A DNA stretch of 64,000 bases from Anaerolineae bacterium. Its GTDB lineage: Bacteria; Chloroflexota; Anaerolineae; Aggregatilineales; JAFGMM01. The DNA lies in NCBI GenBank assembly GCA_027494055.1, contig JAOSJO010000028.1, positions 85,063 through 149,062 on the forward strand. Direction: 5' to 3'. The notes beneath the pieces are model-generated. The model did not search any database. It was given only the letters and a program-made list of their open reading frames with translations, and was not told where the DNA came from. Both the position numbers and the translations under genes were made by a program. Positions 1 through 8,733 of this stretch are shown in pieces. Position 1 is the first letter of the stretch, and each line of letters begins with the position of its first letter.

Positions 1-1082
1 CTGCTCCGAGACGAAGGCGTGGCCGGCCCGCAGGCCGTCCAGGATGCCCTGCGCCGTCGGCGCGCCGGGGCAGTAGACCCAGGTCGTGGGCACGCCGATG
101 CGGGCGATCTCCTGGGCGTGCGCGGTGAGGCGGTGCGCGTCGCTGCCGCCCACGGCGGTCAGGCGACGGCCCTGCCGCAGCCGCTTTTCCCAGAAGGCCA
201 GCGCCTCCCAGTTGTTGAGCATCCATGGGCCGTTCCAGACCTCGATGCAGTCGCACGTATCCGCCTGCGGAAGTTCCCAGGGCGGGCCGTAGGCGCGCGG
301 GTGATTGATGGAGACGAGCGCGCCCTTTGCGGCGGCGTGCCGCATCACCCGGTCCATCCGCTCCGTGGTCAGGGCGCGGAAGTCGATCCACTCGCTCAGC
401 CCCCAGGCGCACCAGTGGCCTTTGAAGGTCGTCATCTCGCAGCCGGGGATCAGGATGAGGTTCTGCGGGCGCTGCTGCGCCAGGTCTGCGAGCGCGGTGA
501 TGGTGTTGTGATCGGTGACCGCCAGGAAGTCCAGCCCCAGGCGCTCCGCCGCGCGCACCACCTCCCCCGGCGCAGAGTCGCCGTCGCTGTGGCAGGTGTG
601 GCAGTGCAACTCGCCGCGATACCAGCCGTCGGGCCGGGGCGGGAGCGTGACGCTGTCCGCCAGCGTGAGCCAGCGCGGCGGCGTCGCGCCGCCATCGCCG
701 CCGGGCAGGCACCGAACCGTCACGCGGAAGTTGCAGCCGCCCTCGCTGACCTTGTAGAAACCCAGGAAGATGTACCAGACGCCGGGCGCGATGGGACCGG
801 GAACGTAGCCGGGCGTGGCCTCGTCGGGCGCGATGAAGAACGATTGGCGCGCGCTACCGCTCCAGCCGCGAAAGCCCGCGCTGAGGAAGTCGATCCCGCG
901 CTGGTCGAAGATGCCGATGTCAACCGTGTTGCCGCCGGTGAGGAACGGGTTGGAATCGATTGCGGCGTCGTACTCGTAGGACACCTCCAGCCGGCCCGTG
1001 CCGGGCGGGACTTCGAACGGGAAGTGGTGGTAGGCGCCCGCCTGGTCGGGGGCATGTGGCCTTCGATGACGCGCTCGATCAT
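1..1082 (-). CDS. PHP-domain metallohydrolase (CehA/McbA-like), 3' end outside window, one frameshift
   Basis: The reverse strand encodes a PHP-type metal-dependent hydrolase whose C-terminus runs off the left edge. An N-terminal beta-rich domain (about 150 residues) precedes the PHP domain. Metal-ligand motifs are visible: HCHTCHSDGD near 570-615, TDHN near 500-515, a conserved NHP, and GGSDAH near 136-155. Such proteins hydrolyse phosphoesters or carbamates, and the substrate here is unknown. The best start is ATG at 1080-1082 (MIERVIEGHMP). The frame breaks at a G run (1048-1052 on the plus strand), where one lost base reconnects it to DQAGAYHHF. It follows the sugar permease genes on the same strand with a 53-bp gap and is probably the last known gene of that operon. 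Confidence 0.8.
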
Positions 1083-1135
1083 GGGATCAGATTCCCCCTC
1101 CCATGGGGTTCGCCCGCCCCATCAGGCGCGCGGGG

Positions 1136-2026
1136 TTACGATCCGTGCAGGCCGGTCGTCGCAATGCCCTCGACAAGATACCGCTGAAAGGCGACGAAGA
1201 CAACAAAGACGGGCACCAGCGACAGGCTTGCCATCGCAAAGATCGCCCCCCAGTCGGTGGCGGCGGCGGGGTCGGCGAAGCTGCGCAGCGCCACCGAGAC
1301 GGTGTAGAGGTTCGGGTTGTTCAGGTAGATCAGCGGCGCGAGAAAGTCATCCCACGTCCAGTAGAACGCGAAGATCGCGGCGGTAATGACCGCCGGCTGC
1401 AACTGCGGCAGGATGATGCGGAAGAAGATACCCACCTTGCCACAGCCATCGATCTGCGCGGCCTCATCCAGTTCAATGGGGATGCCGCGGATGAACTGGA
1501 TGATCATGAAGATGAAGAACGCGGAACCGCCGAAGCGCGGCAGCAGCAGCGGCAGGAAGGTGTTCAACCAACCAAGCCGGCTGAACACGATGTACTGCGG
1601 GATGATCTGCACCTGGATCGGCAGCATCAGCGTCAGCATCATCACCGCGAACCAGAAGCTCTTGCCAGTGAACTGCACCCTGGCGAACCCAAACGCGACG
1701 ACGGCGGACGCCGTCACCTGAATGATCGTGCCCAGGCCGGCATAGATGATCGAGTTCTTGAAAAATGTGGCAAATGAGACCCCGCCATACCCCGCCCAGC
1801 CGTTGGCGTAGTTCTCGAAGTAGAACGTCTGCGGAATCAGCGCCGCCGTGTTGGTCCAGATTTCGTCAGGCCCTTTGAACGAACTGCCGACCAGCCAGAG
1901 GATGGGATAGAGCATCACGAAGCCGACCACCCCAATGAAGACGTGATAGGTGATGCTCCGCAGCAGCTTCCGGTTGCGGTCCGCTGTGAGCGTGTCGCGG
2001 CTGGGTTTGAGCGCGTCCACCCTCAT
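1136..2026 (-). CDS. Carbohydrate ABC transporter permease, MalG/UgpE type
   Basis: This 296-residue protein has six predicted membrane segments. The cytoplasmic EAA loop (ELDEAAQIDGCGKVGIFF) contacts the ATPase subunit. It is one of two permeases of a CUT1-type sugar importer. The leader MRVDALKPSRD precedes the first helix. The gene begins 3 bp after the stop of the upstream permease gene, so the two are almost certainly co-transcribed and translationally coupled. No ATP-binding subunit is encoded in this window. CUT1 systems often share a distant MsiK/UgpC-type ATPase. The sugar is not readable from sequence, but the neighbouring GH88 gene suggests oligosaccharides containing uronic acids. 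Confidence 0.93.
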   Translation of the reverse strand: MRVDALKPSRDTLTADRNRKLLRSITYHVFIGVVGFVMLYPILWLVGSSFKGPDEIWTNTAALIPQTFYFENYANGWAGYGGVSFATFFKNSIIYAGLGTIIQVTASAVVAFGFARVQFTGKSFWFAVMMLTLMLPIQVQIIPQYIVFSRLGWLNTFLPLLLPRFGGSAFFIFMIIQFIRGIPIELDEAAQIDGCGKVGIFFRIILPQLQPAVITAAIFAFYWTWDDFLAPLIYLNNPNLYTVSVALRSFADPAAATDWGAIFAMASLSLVPVFVVFVAFQRYLVEGIATTGLHGS

Positions 2027-2029
2027 CGC

Positions 2030-3000
2030 CTACCTCCCCTCCTTGGACTCGTAGAACACCCAGTACGATGAGGACCGGAACACCAGGCCAGTCAGGACGG
2101 CGACAACCACAAGCAGCACCCAGGCCATCGCGGCGGCGTAGCCCATCTCGAAGGTGACGAAGCCGCGCTGGTACACGTAGAGCGCGTAGAAGAGCGTCGT
2201 GTCCAGCGGCGCGCCATTGCCGCCGCTCACAACAAACGCCTGCGTGAAGATCATAAACCCGGCGATGATCTGCATCACCAGGTTGAAGAAGATGATCGGC
2301 GTCAGCAGCGGCAGGGTGATGCGCCGGAACTGCTGCCACCCGCCCGCGCCGTCGATGGCCGCCGCCTCGTACAGCTCGGCGGGGATGTGCTTGAGGCCGG
2401 CAAGGAAAATCAGCATCGGCGAGCCGAACTGCCACACCGCCAGCGTAATCAGCGTCCAGATGGCCGTCTGCGGGTTCCCCAGCCAGTTGACGCCGGGAAT
2501 GCCGACCGTGTCCAGCAGGAAGTTGATCAGCCCATTCTTGCCGAAAATCTCGCGCCACATCACCGCCACGGCGATGCTCCCCCCGACGACCGAGGGCGCG
2601 TAGTAGGCCGCGCGGTACAGGTACACCCCCGGCGCTTGGTGTTCAGCAGCATCGCCACCCCCAGCGCGAAAAGCAGCCGGAGCGGGACTGAGAAAAAGAC
2701 ATAGTAGAGGGTGGCCTTCACCGACCGCGCATAGCGAATATCCTGAAAGAACATGCGCTGGAAGTTATCCAGGCCGATGAACTCATAGTCGCCAATCACG
2801 TCGTAATCGGTGAACGAGAGCGCGAGCGAAGCCAGCAGGGGCAGGAGCGTAAACAAGAGGAAGCAAATGAGCCAGGGCGAAATGAACAGATAGCCGACAA
2901 GGTTGTCCTGCCTGGCGCGGGCGCGCCGGCGCGCCCGCCGGGTCAGCGCGCTGCCGGCGAGCGCGCGCGGAGACGAAGAAGGGACCGCTGAATCGCCCAT
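2030..3000 (-). CDS. Carbohydrate ABC transporter permease, MalF/UgpA type (one frameshift)
   Basis: This is the partner permease of the sugar importer, 323 residues after correction. The first half starts with ATG at 2998-3000, has an Arg-rich cytosolic leader and a first helix (YLFISPWLICFLLFTLLPLL), and ends at ALGVAMLLNTKRRG. The second half (VYLYRAAYYAPSVVGG onward) lies in another frame and holds the EAA loop (ELYEAAAIDGAGGWQQFR). One lost base in the C/G run at 2626-2630 joins them cleanly, so a sequencing error is more likely than a pseudogene. It lies between the binding-protein gene and the second permease. Confidence 0.9.
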
Positions 3001-3111
3001 CCCACACCTCGATTATGGCTTTCGACCTGGGGCGCGGCCAAGCGCATGAGCGTCCCGCTCAGCCGCGCCCACAACCTTGCGTGCGAACTGCCTCGCGCGC
3101 AGTTCAGCCGG

Positions 3112-4410
3112 CTACTGGTTCTGCGCCAGGATGGTGGTGGCCTCCTGCCGCAGGATGGCGACGCCCTCCTCCACCGGCATCTGCCCGTAGAGCACCGGGT
3201 CAACGAACATGGGCCAGTAGACGTTGTTGAGGATATCCCCCCATCCCGGCGGGTCCGGCGGGCGAATGGGCATGGTGTCTTCCTCGACGCGCGACAGGAA
3301 CTCGAACATTTCCGCCTGCGCCGGGCCAAGCGACGGCATCATCGCCTCGCGGACCGCCGAGGAGACGGGCACGCCACGCTCTGCACCGAGCACCTCGTTG
3401 GCCTCGACGGAGTTGGTGAAGAAGTCGATGAACATCGCCGCTTCTTCGGCGTGCTCGGATTGCTTGGTGATCGACCAGAACATCGACGGCTTGATGTAGT
3501 TGGCCGAATATGCATCTTCGACGCGCGGCACGAACCACAGCTTGAAGTTCCGATCCTCGCCCGCAGCCGTCCACACGGCGACAAGCTGGTTGCTCCAGAA
3601 GTAGCCCATGGCGGAGTCCCCGGTCACGAGGGGGTTTGTCTCGACGCCCGTGCCGGTAAACTCCGCGACTTCCTCCTCGCGCGTGATCATCGCGCCGGAG
3701 TCTTGCAGGCGCACGAGCATGTTGAAGTAGTCGATCAGCGGCTGGTCGTCGGCGTAGCCAAGCTCGGTGCCATCGGGGGAGGTGGTCCACTGGTCGCAGC
3801 AGCTCATGTAGAGGTCTTTCCAAAGCTCGTAGTTGGACAGTCCAGGGTTGGTGCCCATGCCCCAGATGCCCAGCTTCTCATGAAGCTCGTTGGCGACCGC
3901 CTCGAACTCGGTCCAGGTCCACTGCGGGTCGGGCAGCTCCATGCCCGCCTGCTCGAAGGCGTCCACGTCCAACGCAACGGCCTGCGCGTTGTTGCCCAGG
4001 TTGATGGCGTACAGCACGTCGTCGATGCGACCGCCAGCCAGCGACGCCTCGGCGACGTTAGAGAGGTCGATGGCGCCGCTCGCCACGAGGTCATCGAGCG
4101 GCAGGAGCAAGTCCCTGGAGACCCATTCGTTGATGCGGGCGTAGTCCTGCTGCATGATGTCCGGCATTTCCTGCCCGGCGGCCTGGGTCGCCATGCGCAC
4201 CCAGTAGTCATCCCAGGCGGCGAACTCGGAGATGACGGTGATGTTGGGGTGCTCTGCCATGAACATGTCGATCACCGCGAGGGTGCGGTCGTGGCGGTTC
4301 TGCGACCCCCACCAGGCGATGCGGAGTTCGATCTCCTCTTCTTGCGCCAGGAGCGCGCTGCTGCTGCTCAGCAGCATTGCGATCAGCGCGAAAACCAATA
4401 TCTTGCGCAT
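3112..4410 (-). CDS. Extracellular sugar-binding protein of ABC importer
   Basis: This is a family 1 solute-binding protein of 432 residues. The start is ATG at 4408-4410, because AAGGAG lies 6-7 bp upstream and translation from there gives a clean signal peptide (MRKILVFALIAMLLSSSSALLAQ region). A longer in-frame ATG at 4479 would bury the signal. The mature protein opens with EIELRIAWWGSQNRHD, typical of sugar-binding proteins. The signal peptide has no obvious lipobox cysteine. The protein captures sugar outside the membrane for the two downstream permeases. The first gene of the importer operon, it is separated from the GntR gene by 156 bp that probably holds its promoter. Confidence 0.93.
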   Translation of the reverse strand: MRKILVFALIAMLLSSSSALLAQEEEIELRIAWWGSQNRHDRTLAVIDMFMAEHPNITVISEFAAWDDYWVRMATQAAGQEMPDIMQQDYARINEWVSRDLLLPLDDLVASGAIDLSNVAEASLAGGRIDDVLYAINLGNNAQAVALDVDAFEQAGMELPDPQWTWTEFEAVANELHEKLGIWGMGTNPGLSNYELWKDLYMSCCDQWTTSPDGTELGYADDQPLIDYFNMLVRLQDSGAMITREEEVAEFTGTGVETNPLVTGDSAMGYFWSNQLVAVWTAAGEDRNFKLWFVPRVEDAYSANYIKPSMFWSITKQSEHAEEAAMFIDFFTNSVEANEVLGAERGVPVSSAVREAMMPSLGPAQAEMFEFLSRVEEDTMPIRPPDPPGWGDILNNVYWPMFVDPVLYGQMPVEEGVAILRQEATTILAQNQ

Positions 4411-4566
4411 TTTCTTCTCCTTCGAGAACGTGTCAGAGCCTAGAACACATCTGGCAAGGTGAGCGTTTGGCGCGCGCAATCTCCCATCAAGTCGATAGAC
4501 CCTCCTTCCGGTACCCCTGCGGCACTCCTGCCCGCATTACTGTGTGCATGATCGTGAAAGCCATCG

Positions 4567-5271
4567 CTACCCGTCTGGTGCGGGGCTGAGGCACTCCGTG
4601 TCGGTGTCGATGATGCCCTTCGAAGCAAGGTAATCGACGTAGGCGGCGAGGGCGTCGCGGTTGTGTTGTTGGGTGAGGGCGACAAACGCATCGGCATCGC
4701 GGCGGCGCAGCGTCTCCACCATCTCGTGGTGCTGGCGCTGGGCGCGGTCCAGCCGGTGCACGAAGACATCTTCGATGTAGTGGTTGCGCAGCCGGTCCCA
4801 GTGGTCAAAGGCTTTCGCCATCGTGTTGCGGACGAGCGGGGTGCGGGCATGCTCGCAGATGAGGAGGTGAAACGCGATGTTGTACTGCGACCACTGGTTG
4901 GGGTCGTCGAGCGCGGCGTCCATGCGGGTGAGGTGTTCGGACATTGTGTTCAGGTCGGCTTCGGTCATGCGCTCGCACGCCGCGCGCCCGGAGATCGTTT
5001 CGAGGACGGCGAGCAGCTCAAAGATTTCGCAGATCATCGTGGGCTTCATCTCGGTGACCATCGCGCCGACGTAGGGTTCGATGGTCACGAAGCCGTCGCC
5101 CTCGAGCTGGCGCAGCGCCTCCCGGACCGGGATAGGGCTGACGCCGAGGGAGTTGGCGAGGTCCTCGATGACCAGGCGCTCGCCGGGCTTCAGGTCGCCC
5201 TGGATAACGGCGTTGCGCAGCGCATCGTAGACCAGCGCGTTTTTGCTCCGAAATGCCGTGATCTGTTGCAT
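4567..5271 (-). CDS. GntR-family regulator, FadR/FCD subfamily
   Basis: This 234-residue regulator has a winged helix at about residues 8-75 (helix-turn-helix core DLANSLGVSPIPVREALRQL) and an all-helical FCD effector domain at about 85-215. His and Asp residues in and around FHLLICEHARTP are consistent with the usual metal and ligand site. FCD regulators commonly sense sugar acids or their breakdown products. Transcribed divergently from the GH88 operon and upstream of the sugar importer, it probably represses both arms until a uronate-type intermediate appears. That role is inference. The AT-rich sequence just upstream (5288-5316) is its likely operator. Confidence 0.93.
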   Translation of the reverse strand: MQQITAFRSKNALVYDALRNAVIQGDLKPGERLVIEDLANSLGVSPIPVREALRQLEGDGFVTIEPYVGAMVTEMKPTMICEIFELLAVLETISGRAACERMTEADLNTMSEHLTRMDAALDDPNQWSQYNIAFHLLICEHARTPLVRNTMAKAFDHWDRLRNHYIEDVFVHRLDRAQRQHHEMVETLRRRDADAFVALTQQHNRDALAAYVDYLASKGIIDTDTECLSPAPDG

Positions 5272-5287
5272 CGTGCGCCCGCATGCG

Positions 5288-5316
5288 GTAGAATATATTA
5301 TATATTATATACGAGA
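5288..5316. promoter_or_regulatory. AT-rich divergent promoter/operator between regulator and GH88 operon
   Basis: A 20-bp run made only of A and T sits in otherwise GC-rich DNA between the GntR gene and the GH88 gene. It contains a repeated TATATTA unit and is close to symmetrical, so it can supply -10 elements on both strands and a palindromic site for a GntR dimer. Position and composition are seen in the sequence. Binding by the adjacent regulator is inferred. Confidence 0.6.
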
Positions 5317-5369
5317 ACGTCGCGGCTGGCAAGCGTCTTTTTGCGGCGGGGCGCAGGCCTCTGCCACAC

Positions 5370-5383
5370 AGGAGGGCACATTG
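5370..5383 (+). promoter_or_regulatory. Ribosome binding site and TTG start of the GH88 gene
   Basis: AGGAGGG at 5370-5376 lies 4 bp before TTG at 5381-5383. The longer open frame from 5243 would translate the AT-rich operator and has no ribosome binding site, so the TTG is preferred. Confidence 0.7.
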
Positions 5384-6499
5384 CACGACGAAGGTGCGCG
5401 ACACGAGAGGTGCGAGACCGCCCTGGCGTTCGCCGGCCGGCAGCTCCGGCGGCTCGTCGAGGCGCATCCCGACTACTTCCCCATGTACACCGTCAACGGC
5501 AGGTGGAAACACGGCGGCGACGCCTGGACGAACTGGTGCGAGGGCTTCCTCGGCGGGCAGTTGTGGCTCATCTACGCCCACACCGGCGACCCCTGGTTCC
5601 GCGCGCGCGCGGAGCACTACAGCCGCCTCATCGAACACCGCAAGACCGACCGCACGGTGCATGACCTGGGCTTTCTCTTCTGGCCGACCTGGAAGCGCTG
5701 GTACGACCTGACCGGTGACCAGGCCGCCAACGCGGTCGTGATCGAGGCGGGGCGCACGCTCGCCCTGCGCTTCAAGGAGAAGGGTCAATACCTCCGCTCG
5801 TTCGTCGCCGACGAGAGCCTGTTCATCGACATCATGATGAACGTGGGCATCATCTTCTACGCCGCGCAGCAGACCGGCGACGCGGATCTCTGGCGCATCG
5901 CCAACCAGCACTGCCTCACCACGCGCCGCTGCCTTGTGCGCGGCGATGGCAGCACCGCGCACGAGGGCATCTTCGACACCGCGACCGGCGCGTTTCTGCG
6001 CCAGAGCACGCACCAGGGCTGGCGCGACGATTCGTCGTGGGCGCGGGGGCTGGCGTGGGCGCTGTACGGCTTTGGCACGGCCTACACCTTCACGCACGAT
6101 GCGCGCTTCCTGCAGACCGCCGAGGCCTGCGCGCGCTTCTACATCGAGCACACGCCGCCACACGGCGTGCCACCCAACGACTGGATGGAGCCAGACCCGG
6201 CGCTGCCCTACGAAAGCTCGGCGGCGGCCATCGCCGCCAGTGGCCTGTGGGACCTCGCGCAGCTTACCGGCGATCCGTTGCGTGCGCGCTTCTACCGGGA
6301 GTACGCGCTGCGCATCCTGGACACGCTGACCGGCCCGGAGTTCCTTGCCATCGAGACGCCCGGCTGGGAGGGCATCCTGAAGCACGGCACCTACCACACG
6401 CAGAAGAAGCTGGGCGTGGATGAGAGCGTCATGTGGGGCGATTACTTCTTCGTGGAAGCGCTCAACAAGGGCGTGAAGGCGCGGGGCGATGGACAGTAG
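5381..6499 (+). CDS. Glycoside hydrolase family 88 (unsaturated glucuronyl hydrolase-like)
   Basis: This 372-residue alpha/alpha six-barrel protein is predicted to be cytoplasmic. GH88 enzymes remove a 4,5-unsaturated uronic acid from oligosaccharides made by polysaccharide lyases, by hydrating the enol-ether double bond. The family signature HQGWRDDSSWARGLAW is present, with the conserved aspartate in DDSSWARG, plus the YESSAAAIAASGLWDL and YHTQKKLGVDESVMWGDYFF segments near the C-terminus. Length is normal. Start is TTG at 5381, supported by a strong ribosome binding site. It is the first gene of a right-pointing operon and overlaps the next gene by 11 bp. GH88 and GH105 are related, so rhamnogalacturonyl specificity cannot be excluded. 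Confidence 0.92.
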   Translation: MHDEGARHERCETALAFAGRQLRRLVEAHPDYFPMYTVNGRWKHGGDAWTNWCEGFLGGQLWLIYAHTGDPWFRARAEHYSRLIEHRKTDRTVHDLGFLFWPTWKRWYDLTGDQAANAVVIEAGRTLALRFKEKGQYLRSFVADESLFIDIMMNVGIIFYAAQQTGDADLWRIANQHCLTTRRCLVRGDGSTAHEGIFDTATGAFLRQSTHQGWRDDSSWARGLAWALYGFGTAYTFTHDARFLQTAEACARFYIEHTPPHGVPPNDWMEPDPALPYESSAAAIAASGLWDLAQLTGDPLRARFYREYALRILDTLTGPEFLAIETPGWEGILKHGTYHTQKKLGVDESVMWGDYFFVEALNKGVKARGDGQ

Positions 6500-7265
6500 G
6501 CGCGTTGCGCTGGTCACCGGGGCCGGGCGCGGCATCGGGCGCGGGATTGCGCTGGCGCTGGGCGCGCACGGCTGGGCCGTGGTTGTGAACTACCGCGGCA
6601 ACGCGGACGCCGCCGATGAGACGGTGCAGTCGATCACGCGCGCCGGCGGGCGCGCGCAGGCGGTCCAGGCGGACCTCGCCGCCGCCGCCGACCGGAGCCG
6701 GCTGGTCGATGCCACCCTGGAGGTCTTTGGCCGCGTTGACCTGCTGGTGAACAACGCCGGCATGGCGCCGCGCGTGCGGCGAGACATCCTCGAAACCACC
6801 GAGGCCAGCTATGACGAGGTGATGGCGGTCAACCTGAAGGGTCCCTTTTTCCTGACGCAGCGCGTGGCGCAGGCCATGATCGCGCTGCTTGAGGCGGGGT
6901 CCGTCGAGGCACCCAAGATCGTCAACATCGGGTCGGTTAGCGCCTACGCCAGCAGCCTCAACCGCGCCGAGTACTGCATCTCGAAGGCCGGCATGGGCAT
7001 GCTGACGGCGCTCTTCGCCGACCGCCTGGCGGAATACGGCATCAACGTCTACGAGGTGCGCCCCGGTATCATCGACACCGACATGACCAGCGCCGTCAAA
7101 GAGAAGTACAATCGCCTGATTGCCGACGGGCTGACGCCCATCGCGCGCTGGGGGCAGCCGAATGATGTCGCGCGCGCCGTGCTCGCCATCGCCGAGGGAT
7201 ACCTGCCGTTCTCCACCGGCGAGGTGATCAACGTCGATGGCGGGTTTCACCTGCGCCGTCTGTAA
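6489..7265 (+). CDS. Short-chain dehydrogenase/reductase, 3-oxoacyl reductase-like
   Basis: This classical SDR of 258 residues has the nucleotide-binding TGAGRGIGRGIA at 10-21, NNAG near 90, catalytic Ser in NIGSVSAY, YCISK (Tyr-x3-Lys) near 160, and a C-terminal INVDGGFHL. NADPH use is suggested by the NYRGN segment after strand 2. In catabolic loci such FabG-like enzymes usually interconvert keto and hydroxy groups of sugars or uronates. Reduction or oxidation of the keto-uronate released by GH88 is plausible but unproven. It overlaps the GH88 gene by 11 bp and precedes the flavin oxidoreductase gene by 28 bp, so it is in the same operon. Confidence 0.92.
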   Translation: MDSRRVALVTGAGRGIGRGIALALGAHGWAVVVNYRGNADAADETVQSITRAGGRAQAVQADLAAAADRSRLVDATLEVFGRVDLLVNNAGMAPRVRRDILETTEASYDEVMAVNLKGPFFLTQRVAQAMIALLEAGSVEAPKIVNIGSVSAYASSLNRAEYCISKAGMGMLTALFADRLAEYGINVYEVRPGIIDTDMTSAVKEKYNRLIADGLTPIARWGQPNDVARAVLAIAEGYLPFSTGEVINVDGGFHLRRL

Positions 7266-7293
7266 TGGCACACACACGCACCGGGACGATCTC

Positions 7294-8733
7294 ATGACAG
7301 ACTACAAGAGCGTCGCTCAGTTGAGGACAGTCGAACATCTGCGCCGTTACCTGGAGCGCATCGACGTCGCGTTGCCCTTCGACGCCGAGATGCAGGCGGG
7401 GCCTGACGCGCCCCTTGCGCAGCCCTACACGGTCAAAGGCTTCACCATCGGCAACCGCTTCGCCACGCTGCCGATGGAAGGGTGGGACGGCACAGCGGAT
7501 GGCCGGCCGACCGAGCTGACCCTGCGTCGCTGGCGGCATTTCGGCGTCAGCGGGGCCAAGCTGATCTGGGGTGGCGAGGCGGTCGCCATGCGCCACGACG
7601 GGCGCGCCAACCCCCAGCAGTTGATGATTAACGAAGCCACGCTCGGCGACATTGCCGCGCTGCGCGCGGCGCTGGTCGAGGCGCACGAGGCGCGGTACGG
7701 GCGCAGCGACGACCTGCTGGTGGGCGTCCAACTGACCCACTCCGGTCGTTTCGCGCGGCCCAACAGCAAGGCGCGCCACGAGCCGATGATCGCCTATCGC
7801 CATCCGCTGCTCGACGCGAAGACCGGCATCACCGACGACACCCCGGTGATGACCGACGACGATCTGGCGCGGCTGGTGGACGACTTCGTGCGCGCCGCCG
7901 TGCTGAGCCAGCGCGCCGGCTTCCACTTCGTGGACCTCAAGCACTGCCACGGCTACCTGGGCCACGAGTTGCTGACCGCTGTGGACCGCCCAGGGCGCTA
8001 TGGCGGCAGCTTCGAGAACCGGACGCGCTTTCTGCGTGAGATCGTGGACGGCATCCGCGCGGAGGCCCCTGGGCTGGAGATCGGCGTGCGGCTCAGCGCC
8101 TTCGACTGGGCACCGTTCCAGCCCGGCCCGGACGGCGTCGGGGAGCGGGTCGCGCTCGGCGATGGGCCGTACCGCTACGCTTTCGGCGGGGACGGCACCG
8201 GCGTGGGCATCGACCTCACCGAGCCGCGCGCCTTCCTCGACATGCTGGCGGCGCTCGACATTCGCCTGGTGTGCATCACCGGCGGCAGCCCCTACTACGT
8301 CCCGCACGTGCAGCGGCCGGCGCGCTTCCCGCCCTCCGACGGCTACCTGCCGCCGGAGGACCCGCTGGCCGGCGTCGCGCGGCAGATCGCGGTCACTGCG
8401 GAGCTGAAGCGGGGCCATCCAGACCTGGCATTCGTCGGGTCGGCCTACTCCTACCTGCAGGAGTGGCTGCCGAACGTGGCGCAGCACGTGGTGCGTGCCG
8501 GCCTGGCCGACTTCGTCGGGGTCGGGCGCATGTTGCTCGCCTACCCTGAGTTCATCGCCGACGTGCTGGAGGGCCGGCCGCTCGACCGCAAGCGCATCTG
8601 CCGCACCTTCAGCGACTGCACGACTGCACCGCGCAAGGGGCTGGTCTCCGGGTGCTATCCGCTGGACCATTTCTACAAGTCGCGCCCCGAAGCCGAGATG
8701 CTGGCGCAGCTCAAGAAGCAAGAGCGGGCCTGA
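7294..8733 (+). CDS. NADH:flavin oxidoreductase, old yellow enzyme-like
   Basis: This 479-residue TIM-barrel protein is of the OYE family, which reduces activated C=C bonds using FMN. Recognisable segments are GFTIGNRFATLPMEGWDG (FMN-site strand 1), VGVQLTHSGRFARPN, HFVDLKHCHGYLGHELL (the active-site HCHGYL turn), PGRYGGSFENRTRF and VGVGRMLLAYPEF. A C-terminal CRTFSDC...GC stretch recalls the Cys cluster of 2,4-dienoyl-CoA-reductase-like members, but it is incomplete, so an Fe-S cluster is uncertain. No second nucleotide-binding domain follows. ATG at 7294 avoids an overlap with the SDR gene. In this operon it might act on an unsaturated or enone sugar derivative, which is inference. Confidence 0.9.
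   Translation: MTDYKSVAQLRTVEHLRRYLERIDVALPFDAEMQAGPDAPLAQPYTVKGFTIGNRFATLPMEGWDGTADGRPTELTLRRWRHFGVSGAKLIWGGEAVAMRHDGRANPQQLMINEATLGDIAALRAALVEAHEARYGRSDDLLVGVQLTHSGRFARPNSKARHEPMIAYRHPLLDAKTGITDDTPVMTDDDLARLVDDFVRAAVLSQRAGFHFVDLKHCHGYLGHELLTAVDRPGRYGGSFENRTRFLREIVDGIRAEAPGLEIGVRLSAFDWAPFQPGPDGVGERVALGDGPYRYAFGGDGTGVGIDLTEPRAFLDMLAALDIRLVCITGGSPYYVPHVQRPARFPPSDGYLPPEDPLAGVARQIAVTAELKRGHPDLAFVGSAYSYLQEWLPNVAQHVVRAGLADFVGVGRMLLAYPEFIADVLEGRPLDRKRICRTFSDCTTAPRKGLVSGCYPLDHFYKSRPEAEMLAQLKKQERA

Noticed and set aside
19..1386. 455-codon open frame on the forward strand at the left edge
   Set aside because: It is antisense to the PHP hydrolase and permease genes, is Arg/Ala/Gly-rich and shows no family motif. 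High GC produces such long antisense frames.
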